DNA from: an uncultured Eubacteriales bacterium | GTDB taxonomy: Bacteria > Bacillota > Clostridia > Oscillospirales > Oscillospiraceae | NCBI GenBank assembly: GCA_900321335.1 | Contig: ONVR01000025.1 | Location: 1-10,670, forward strand | DNA: 10,670 bases | Reading direction: 5' to 3' | Part shown: positions 6,100-10,670 of the stretch, one piece after another | Numbering within the stretch: position 1 is the first letter of the stretch | Layout of the letters: every line of letters begins with the position of its first letter | Position numbers and translations under genes: made by a program | The notes under the pieces: model-generated | The model's database searches: none | What the model saw: only the letters and a program-made list of their open reading frames with translations | What the model was told of the DNA's origin: nothing

Positions 6100-7311
6100 T
6101 CAGATCCGGTACGCCCTCACAGGGGTTCCGGCGGGAAGGGGCTCGCTGCCCCCGGGGATCTCCGCCAGCACGTCGCTGTCCACAAAAGAGGACACCACGC
6201 CGTTGCCCTGCTTGCCGTGCTCCCGGAAGAAGGCCTGTCCGTTCTCGATAACGACCCGGCCATGGACGAACCGCTGTTTGGGACTGGGCTTTTTGTAATC
6301 CTCCTGCAGCAGCAGCGTCATCTCCTCGGGCAGGACCTGGGTCATGCCCATGAGCTTTTTGATATAGGCAAGGCCCACGCCGTACAGGCCCGTGACCGCC
6401 GCGCCGGGATTGCCCGAGAGGCTCAGGATCATCTTATCTCCGCAGGCAGCCGCCATCATGGATCCGCCGGGCTTGAAATCCAGCTTCCAGAAGAGAATAT
6501 CGGACCCCAGTTTTTCGGCGGAGGTCACCGCCCAGTCATAGTCGCCCACCGAGGCGCCGCCTGTGGTAATGACCATATCCGAATCCTTCAGCGCCTCGCC
6601 GATGGCGGCGGCAATGGTATCGGGGTCATCCGGGCAGATGCCGCCGTTGACGGGGACGGCGCCAAAGCTCTGGAGCAGTCCCATGAGCGTATAGACGTTG
6701 CTGTTGTAGATCTTGGCCGGCTCCAGCGGCTTTCCCACCTCCGTCAGCTCCGAGCCTGTGTTGATGATGGTAATGACCGGCTTTTTGTACACCGTCACCT
6801 CAGCGATGCCCTGACCGGCAAGCACGCCCATCAGCGGCGCGCTGAGCCTCGTCCCGGCCTTTGCGATCAGCTCCCCGGCCAGCATATCCTCTCCGGCAAA
6901 GACGATATTGCCCGGCTTCTGGGGCTTGAAAATCTTCACCGTACCGGCGTCAAATTCCGTCTCCTCGTACTTGATGGTCACGTCAGCGCCATAGGGCACC
7001 GGCGCGCCCGTCAGGATCTTCGCCGCAAAGCCGGAGGTAACGGGAACGGTGGGCTGTGTCCCGGCGGGCAGCTCCTCCGTAATTTTCAGCACCACCGGGT
7101 TCTCCGGTGTGGCGTTTGCCGTATCCGCAGCCAGGAAGGCATACCCGTCATAGGGGGAGCGGGCAAAGGAGGGCACGGGGATCCGGGTATACAGATCCTC
7201 TGCCAAAACTCTCCCGTACGCCTCTCCGATCCGGCAGCACTCCGTCTGCAGTGAAACCGGGTATTGCAGCATCAAATCTCTGGCCTTCTGGGCCGAAATG
7301 TTTTTCAGCAT
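6100..7311 (-). CDS. moeA: Molybdopterin molybdotransferase MoeA
   Basis: MoeA hydrolyses MPT-AMP and inserts molybdate (or tungstate) into the dithiolene. The 403-residue protein shows the family blocks in order: SFARSPYDGYA at residues 48-58 with Asp55 matching the MDGYA aspartate, ILTGAPVPYGADVTIKYEE at 99-117, IINTGSELTEVGKPL at 182-196, VITTGGASVGDYD at 247-259, and SGNPGAA at 299-305. Here KPGGSM and SGNPGAA replace the more usual KPGKP and LPGNP, as in a divergent MoeA subgroup of Firmicutes. I chose ATG 7311 because AAGGAG lies eight bases upstream and MLKNISAQKA fits the family; an ATG at 7341 would create a four-base overlap with hslO but adds ten unconserved residues. The gap to the end of hslO is 26 bases. 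Confidence 0.96.
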   Translation of the reverse strand: MLKNISAQKARDLMLQYPVSLQTECCRIGEAYGRVLAEDLYTRIPVPSFARSPYDGYAFLAADTANATPENPVVLKITEELPAGTQPTVPVTSGFAAKILTGAPVPYGADVTIKYEETEFDAGTVKIFKPQKPGNIVFAGEDMLAGELIAKAGTRLSAPLMGVLAGQGIAEVTVYKKPVITIINTGSELTEVGKPLEPAKIYNSNVYTLMGLLQSFGAVPVNGGICPDDPDTIAAAIGEALKDSDMVITTGGASVGDYDWAVTSAEKLGSDILFWKLDFKPGGSMMAAACGDKMILSLSGNPGAAVTGLYGVGLAYIKKLMGMTQVLPEEMTLLLQEDYKKPSPKQRFVHGRVVIENGQAFFREHGKQGNGVVSSFVDSDVLAEIPGGSEPLPAGTPVRAYRI

Positions 7312-7337
7312 CCTACAGTCTCCTTCTTCACACGGGA

Positions 7338-8234
7338 TCATGCGTCCCGGTTATTCTCCTGTTCCGTTGCATTTTTCAGCTCCAGGATCTGCTCCGGGGT
7401 AAAGGTATACACCGCGTCGCAGAACTGGCAGGTGACCTCGATGGGCTTGTTCTCCCGGTACATGCTCTCCAGCTCCTCGTCACCGATCCCGGCCACAGCC
7501 CGGGACACCCGCTCCCGGCTGCAGTAGCACCGGTACTCCACCGGCGTGCGCTCCAGGATCTTCGGCTCAAATCCCACCAGCACCAGCCGGATCAGCTCCT
7601 CGGGGCCGTAAGTGCGCAGCACGTCCGTGACCGGTCCCACGATCCGGATGTTCTGCTCCAGGCTGTCCACAAGGCTATCAGGCGCACCCGGCAGCAGCTG
7701 GATCACATAGCCGCCCGCGGTGATCACGCTCTGATCCCGGTCCACCAGAACGCCCAGCGCCACAGCGGCGGGCGTCTGCTCGCTGACCGCAAAATAGGAG
7801 GTAAAATCCTCCGCAATCTCGCCGGAGACAAGCTCCGTACTGCCCACGTAGGGCTCTTTCATATTCAGATCCCGGATCACCGTCAGTGTGCCGGCCGTGC
7901 CAACGGCCCGGCCCACGTCCAGCTTTCCGTTATCCTTCAGCGGCAGATCCACCAGCGGGTTCTGAGCATAAGCCCTCACGTTTCCCGCGGCGTCGGAAAC
8001 GGCCACGACGCTCCCGATGGGGCCGCCGCCGCTGATGCGCACGGTCACGCTCTGATCCTCACCCTTGAGCGCGTTTCCGATGATGGCGGTGGCCGCCATG
8101 GTCCGCCCCAGGGCCGCCGTCACAACCGGCGTACAGCGGTGGATCTGTCTTGCCCGCTCCACCGCTGCTGTATTCTTGATTGCTGCAATTTTAATAAAGC
8201 CGTCGCCTGCGACGGCTCTTACGATTTCATCCAT
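7338..8234 (-). CDS. hslO: Hsp33 redox-regulated chaperone
   Basis: Hsp33 is a cytoplasmic holdase chaperone switched on by oxidation plus unfolding stress. The 298-residue protein has the normal N-terminal domain (MDEIVRAVAGDGFIKIAAI, later GSVVAVSDAAGNVRAYAQNP) and the redox switch at the C-terminus: CYC at residues 236-238 and CQFC at 269-272, separated by 30 residues. These four cysteines bind zinc when reduced and form disulfides when oxidised. I chose ATG 8234 because the protein then starts as in other Hsp33s; an in-frame ATG at 8246 is possible and neither has an ideal ribosome binding site. The gene overlaps the end of the preceding methyltransferase gene by eight bases and lies directly before moeA. 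The placement suggests co-expression with molybdenum cofactor synthesis. Confidence 0.95.
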   Translation of the reverse strand: MDEIVRAVAGDGFIKIAAIKNTAAVERARQIHRCTPVVTAALGRTMAATAIIGNALKGEDQSVTVRISGGGPIGSVVAVSDAAGNVRAYAQNPLVDLPLKDNGKLDVGRAVGTAGTLTVIRDLNMKEPYVGSTELVSGEIAEDFTSYFAVSEQTPAAVALGVLVDRDQSVITAGGYVIQLLPGAPDSLVDSLEQNIRIVGPVTDVLRTYGPEELIRLVLVGFEPKILERTPVEYRCYCSRERVSRAVAGIGDEELESMYRENKPIEVTCQFCDAVYTFTPEQILELKNATEQENNRDA

Positions 8235-8985
8235 ACTGTTCCCCATCCTTCGGTTTTCTCGCCAGGATCATAATGCGCTGCTCACCGGGTCCCGGCGGCA
8301 GAAAAGAAAGCTCTCCCAGGATACGCACGTCCACAAAGCCGCCGGAGAGCAGGCGCTGCCGGAGAAATTCCGGCTCATAGAGATATTCCCGGTGTTCCTC
8401 CTCGTCCCGCCGCCAGAGTTCCCCCTGCCGGGAAAAGAGGTCCATGCCGTAAATGCACACGTTTTCTGCCGGATCCACCTCCGTGCGCCAGAGGCAGAAC
8501 ACGTCATCCGTCTCGTCGAAAAACACCTGTCCGTCCAGTGCCCGCAGCTTTTCCGGCGTGTTGACGTCAAAGATCAGCACGCCCCCCGGCTCCAGAAAGA
8601 GCCACAGCCGGTGAAGCGCCCTGTCCAGACTTTCCGGTTCGATGTAGTTCACCCCGTCCAGGCAGCAGACCTCCGCGTCAACAGTGCCGTACAGATCCAG
8701 CTCCTCAAAGGACTGGTTGAGCAGCAGCGGCGCCACCGGGCAGCCGGCCGTTTTCTCCCGGGCCACGGCAAGCATCTCCGCCGAGGCGTCCGCGGCGATC
8801 ATCTCATAGCCCCGATCGGCCAGCAGCTTTGTCATGCTCCCCGTGCCGCATGCCATATCCAGCACGGTTTTCACCTGCAGGCCGCACCGCTGAAAGACCG
8901 CCTCGTAATAGTCGGCAAAGCGCTCGTAGGGCACATCCGTGGTCAGATCGTCGTAAAACGCAGCCAGCGGGCCGTAGGCGTTCAC
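8227..8985 (-). CDS. Class I SAM-dependent methyltransferase, YqeM-like
   Basis: This 252-residue protein resembles the YqeM-type methyltransferases of Firmicutes. Motif I is VLDMACGTG at residues 41-49, the SAM-ribose acidic residue is Asp66 (IAADAS), and a GGVLIFDVNTP strand-loop fits motif VI. The N-terminus MNAYGPLAAFYDDLTTDVPYERFADYYE matches the opening usual for this group ('Y..FA..YD.L..DV.Y..W..Y'). The start codon is GTG (8985), which overlaps the stop codon of the preceding yerC gene by four bases (GTGA); GGAGG lies ten bases upstream. The substrate is not known from the sequence. It is a different family from the other methyltransferase of the operon at 2933-3634. Confidence 0.9.
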   Translation of the reverse strand: MNAYGPLAAFYDDLTTDVPYERFADYYEAVFQRCGLQVKTVLDMACGTGSMTKLLADRGYEMIAADASAEMLAVAREKTAGCPVAPLLLNQSFEELDLYGTVDAEVCCLDGVNYIEPESLDRALHRLWLFLEPGGVLIFDVNTPEKLRALDGQVFFDETDDVFCLWRTEVDPAENVCIYGMDLFSRQGELWRRDEEEHREYLYEPEFLRQRLLSGGFVDVRILGELSFLPPGPGEQRIMILARKPKDGEQYG

Positions 8986-9311
8986 TTGCCGGCGTCCTCC
9001 CCGTCCTCAGGCTTCAGGATCCCCATGCGCTCAAAGGCAATGGCGTAGCCGTCGGCCCCGTACTGGAGACTTCTGTTTACCCGGCTGATGGTGGCGCTGG
9101 AGGCGCCCGTCTGCTCCAGAATGGAGTTGTAGATATGTCCCTGGCTGAGCAGCTCTGCCACCTGGAAGCGCTGTTCCATGGCGTACAGCTCCGTCACGGA
9201 GCACAAGTCCTCAAAAAACTTCATGCATTCGTCAACAGTCTCAAGGGTCAAAATCGCCTTATACATATTTTCATATCTGGCTTTTTTGATGTTTTTGATA
9301 TTCTTGTTCAT
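8982..9311 (-). CDS. yerC: TrpR-like DNA-binding protein, YerC/YecD family
   Basis: This 109-residue protein matches the YerC/YecD family, TrpR-related helix-turn-helix proteins common in Firmicutes. The conserved stretch runs from LETVDECMKFFEDLCSVTEL to MEQRFQVAELL. The helix-turn-helix follows at about residues 58-80 (GHIYNSILEQTGASSATISR), and then comes VNRSLQYGADGY, typical of the family. Residues for tryptophan binding cannot be judged by eye. The start at ATG 9311 has GAGG six bases upstream; a GTG at 9323 is an unlikely earlier start. It is the first gene of the operon, so autoregulation and control of the downstream cofactor genes is plausible but unproven. The basic N-terminus (NKNIKNIKKAR) could add DNA contacts. 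Confidence 0.92.
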   Translation of the reverse strand: MNKNIKNIKKARYENMYKAILTLETVDECMKFFEDLCSVTELYAMEQRFQVAELLSQGHIYNSILEQTGASSATISRVNRSLQYGADGYAIAFERMGILKPEDGEDAGK

Positions 9312-9337
9312 AGCTGACCTCACATTTAAATTTTTAT

Positions 9338-9356
9338 TGTATAATCATATTTTACA
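9338..9356. promoter_or_regulatory. Imperfect palindrome over both divergent promoters, possible operator
   Basis: TGTATAAT and ATTTTACA are inverted repeats matching at seven of eight positions around a three-base CAT spacer. The element covers the -10-like boxes of both strands. Its position fits a repressor site for the adjacent helix-turn-helix protein YerC. Chance palindromes are common in AT-rich DNA, so this is tentative. Confidence 0.3.
9340..9345 (+). promoter_or_regulatory. Candidate -10 box for the plus-strand DUF3298 gene
   Basis: A perfect TATAAT lies in the AT-rich divergent gap, but no good -35 box is seen at 16-18 bases (CTGACC at 9314-9319 is 20 bases away). Transcription from here would give a leader of about 120 bases before the ATG at 9475. 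TATACT at 9438-9443 is an alternative -10 box, also with a weak -35. Confidence 0.3.
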
Positions 9357-9474
9357 TGGTTAAAGCGTGAAAGTAAAGAGAAATTTGCATCTTTTCCGTC
9401 AAAAGGAAAAACTGTCACACAATTCCAGCCGTCGCCATATACTGTTGCATAAAGACAGCAGCAGGAGGAAAACT

Positions 9475-10149
9475 ATGTTTGTCGTAAAGCCGCAAAAGCT
9501 GGAAAAAACGCTCACCTGGGAGGGCTTTGAGGCGGTCACCGTCTCCGTGACCTATCCGTCTCTGTCCGGCCGGGGATGCTTTGTGGGACGCTTTAACCGT
9601 TTTTACCGCCGGGAGGCGGGTAAAGTCCTCGCCCTTGCCCGGAAAAAGCTCTATCCCCGGGCCGTCGCCGCCCTTGGCCGCGCCCTGGGAGAAAACGCCG
9701 TGTTTCGCCCGTATACGCTCTCTGCGACTTATACCGTCACCCTGTGCGACGGCGGCATTGTCAGTCTGTACCGGGATCTGTACACCGACACGGGAGGCGC
9801 CCACGGCAGCACCCTCCGGCAGAGTGAAAGCTGGAGCGGAAAAAGCGGCTGGCTGCTTCGCCTGGAGCAGTTCTTTCCCCGGGGACAGAACTACCGACGC
9901 CTGCTCACAGGCAACGCCATCGCCCTGGCCGCAGCCGCGCTTGCCCAGGGGACCGGCGCGTTTTTTGAAGATTATGAAAAGCGCCTGCGCCGCTGCTTTT
10001 CCAGCTGCAGCTACTATCTCACGTCGGCGGGCATCGCCGTGTACTACCAGCAGTACGCTGTGGCGCCGTACGCCGCAGGGATCCCCACCTTCCTGTACCC
10101 CTGGGAAAAGACGGCATGGAAACAGCTTCCAGACATAACCGTTCTGTGA
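9475..10149 (+). CDS. DUF3298 (RsiV-like) domain protein, function unknown
   Basis: This 224-residue protein starts at ATG 9475, six bases after a perfect AGGAGG; an in-frame GTG at 9367 has no ribosome binding site. The second half carries the features of the DUF3298 domain known from the lysozyme-sensing anti-sigma factor RsiV: YTVTLCDGGIVSLYRDLYTDTGGAHG at residues 86-111, LLRLEQFF soon after, and YYQQYAVAPYAAGIPTFLYP at 190-209. Unlike RsiV there is no membrane helix, no signal peptide and no sigma-binding N-terminal part, and no sigma factor gene is next to it. The protein is therefore probably cytoplasmic and its ligand is unknown. It is divergent from yerC and is followed after 27 bases by a small gene that is probably in the same transcript. 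Confidence 0.85.
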   Translation: MFVVKPQKLEKTLTWEGFEAVTVSVTYPSLSGRGCFVGRFNRFYRREAGKVLALARKKLYPRAVAALGRALGENAVFRPYTLSATYTVTLCDGGIVSLYRDLYTDTGGAHGSTLRQSESWSGKSGWLLRLEQFFPRGQNYRRLLTGNAIALAAAALAQGTGAFFEDYEKRLRRCFSSCSYYLTSAGIAVYYQQYAVAPYAAGIPTFLYPWEKTAWKQLPDITVL

Positions 10150-10176
10150 CGCGGCATACTGATACAGGGGGATCGC

Positions 10177-10323
10177 ATGTATATCGAAAAGCCCAAGCCG
10201 GCTTTCATCTCCTACGGAGAGGCCGACAAGTCCAAAAAGCCGGACCGGCGCACCAACACCCAGAGTCCCACCGACGACGCGGTGAACCGGATGCGCAACT
10301 GGTCCATTGAGAACAAGCAGTAA
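10177..10323 (+). CDS. Small 48-residue protein, possibly related to DUF3787 spore proteins
   Basis: The open frame starts at ATG 10177 with a GGGGG ribosome binding site about five bases upstream and ends at TAA 10321-10323. It is hydrophilic and rich in Lys, Pro, Asp and Asn, with no membrane segment. The C-terminal half, QSPTDDAVNRMRNWSIENKQ, recalls the pattern '(I)PSEExVxxAKEWVDENxK' that I associate with DUF3787, a family of short clostridial proteins linked to the spore surface; the central AW motif of that family is not obvious here. It sits 27 bases after the DUF3298 gene and directly before a terminator, which supports it being a real gene. The family link is weak; the gene call is stronger. 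Confidence 0.7.
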   Translation: MYIEKPKPAFISYGEADKSKKPDRRTNTQSPTDDAVNRMRNWSIENKQ

Positions 10324-10350
10324 AAAAGGGACGCTGAGCGTCCCTTTTTT
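10322..10350. terminator. Bidirectional rho-independent terminator
   Basis: A 13-bp stem (10322-10334 with 10338-10350) with a TGA loop has a GGGACGC core flanked by six A on one side and six T on the other, so it works in both directions. It lies between two convergent genes and overlaps the stop codons of both (TAA at 10321-10323 on plus, TAA at 10351-10349 on minus). Confidence 0.93.
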
Positions 10351-10670
10351 ACTGCGCTTTTTTCTCCGCCAGCTTTTTCAGCCGCGCGGCCCAGGCATTC
10401 TTACCCACAAAGTCGGCGATGGTAAACAGCAGGCACACGCTGATCAGATCCAGAAACTTGATATGACGCTCATAGGTCACCGCGGCTCCGTTTTCATCGA
10501 TCGCATAGTGGGCAGTGTATTTGGTAAAGACGTATCCCACGGTGGAGAGCTCTCCGCTTCCCCGCCAGATACCCTCCTGCATGGCCTCGCCGCCCCGGGC
10601 AAAGCCCATCAGATCCGTGCCGATCAGATAATCGTCGGAGAAGATCTGCCTGGCCACCACGCAGATATAG
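10349..10670 (-). CDS. Unrecognised protein, C-terminal part, with a probable membrane segment (runs off the right edge)
   Basis: The frame is open from the right edge to TAA at 10351-10349, giving 106 visible residues; the N-terminus lies outside the window. A GTG at 10660 could be read as a start, but the frame continues through it (YIC before it) and no good ribosome binding site precedes it, so the gene is treated as partial. The visible part has a segment VARQIFSDDYLIGTDLMGFARGGEAMQEGIWRG, a polar middle (TKYTAHYAIDENGAAVTYERH), a hydrophobic helix FLDLISVCLLFTIADFVG near the C-terminus, and a basic tail (ARLKKLAEKK) that would be cytoplasmic. I do not recognise the family. It converges on the plus-strand pair and shares their terminator. 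Confidence 0.65.
   Translation of the reverse strand, partial: YICVVARQIFSDDYLIGTDLMGFARGGEAMQEGIWRGSGELSTVGYVFTKYTAHYAIDENGAAVTYERHIKFLDLISVCLLFTIADFVGKNAWAARLKKLAEKKAQ

Larger units (their letters stand above)
2458..9311 (-). other. Ten-gene operon: yerC, methyltransferase, hslO, moeA, moaA, moaC, mog, mobB, methyltransferase, membrane protein
   Basis: All ten genes run in the same direction with junctions from 20-base overlaps to 26-base gaps, no internal terminator hairpin was noticed, and a terminator follows the last gene. A promoter is likely just upstream of yerC. Internal promoters cannot be excluded, especially inside hslO ahead of moeA. Confidence 0.75.
9336..9364 (-). promoter_or_regulatory. 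Candidate promoter of the yerC-Moco operon
   Basis: Read on the minus strand, TTTAAC (9364-9359) and TACAAT (9341-9336) are separated by 17 bases. The -10 box matches the sigma-A consensus at five of six positions and the -35 box at three. Transcription would start near 9329, leaving a leader of about 18 bases that includes the yerC ribosome binding site. A second -10-like box, TATGAT (9349-9344), lies just upstream. Confidence 0.45.

Noticed and set aside
7312..7341. Earlier moeA start giving a four-base ATGA overlap with hslO
   Set aside because: The extra ten residues (MIPCEEGDCR) are not like MoeA and would place the AAGGAG ribosome binding site inside the gene; ATG 7311 fits better.
5106..8273. 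Long plus-strand open frames (5106-6251, 6217-7254, 7107-8273) opposite moaA, moeA and hslO
   Set aside because: They are antisense to three well-conserved genes, have His/Arg/Gln-biased composition and no ribosome binding sites, so they are shadows.
9367..9474. N-terminal extension of the DUF3298 protein from GTG 9367
   Set aside because: No ribosome binding site precedes it, whereas a perfect AGGAGG precedes ATG 9475. The extension is AT-rich promoter-type sequence.
9312..9474. Possible riboswitch (for example a Moco-type motif) in the divergent leader
   Set aside because: The minus-strand leader would be only about 18 bases, and the plus-strand leader shows just a small TTTTCC/GGAAAA hairpin (9392-9410), with no complex conserved fold.
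1..10670. tRNA, rRNA, CRISPR arrays or insertion sequences
   Set aside because: I saw no cloverleaf, rRNA-like stretch, regularly spaced repeat or transposase motif on either strand.

Overview
The window looks like a chromosomal segment of a GC-rich anaerobic Firmicute, most likely a gut Clostridia of the Oscillospiraceae type. This is inferred from a YerC/YecD-type TrpR-like regulator, Hsp33, strong AGGAGG ribosome binding sites, tight gene packing, high GC in coding DNA with AT-rich intergenic gaps, and PBSX-like prophage packaging genes. No rRNA, tRNA, CRISPR array or insertion sequence was seen, and no stretch above 300 bases lacks a gene.

Region 1 (1-2375, minus strand) is a phage DNA-packaging module: terminase small subunit, terminase large subunit, then a portal protein that runs off the left edge. 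It lies just past a strong terminator hairpin (about 2401-2437). No integrase, attachment site or clear promoter is visible at this boundary.

Region 2 (2458-9311, minus strand) is a ten-gene, apparently single operon. In transcription order it holds a TrpR-like regulator (yerC), a YqeM-like methyltransferase, Hsp33 (hslO), moeA, moaA, moaC, mog, mobB, a second and unassigned class I methyltransferase, and a small membrane-anchored protein. Most junctions are overlaps or gaps of 25 bases or less, so the genes are probably co-transcribed and translationally coupled. The core makes molybdenum (or tungsten) cofactor. MoaA and MoaC turn GTP into cyclic pyranopterin monophosphate, Mog adenylylates molybdopterin, MoeA inserts the metal, and MobB assists nucleotide attachment. 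The molybdopterin synthase subunits (MoaD, MoaE) and MobA are not in the window.

Region 3 (9312-9474) is an AT-rich divergent promoter region with -10-like boxes on both strands and an imperfect palindrome over them. Region 4 (9475-10323, plus strand) holds a DUF3298-like protein of unknown role and a 48-residue protein, ending at a bidirectional terminator. Region 5 (10349 to the right edge, minus strand) is the 3' part of an unrecognised gene with a probable membrane segment.
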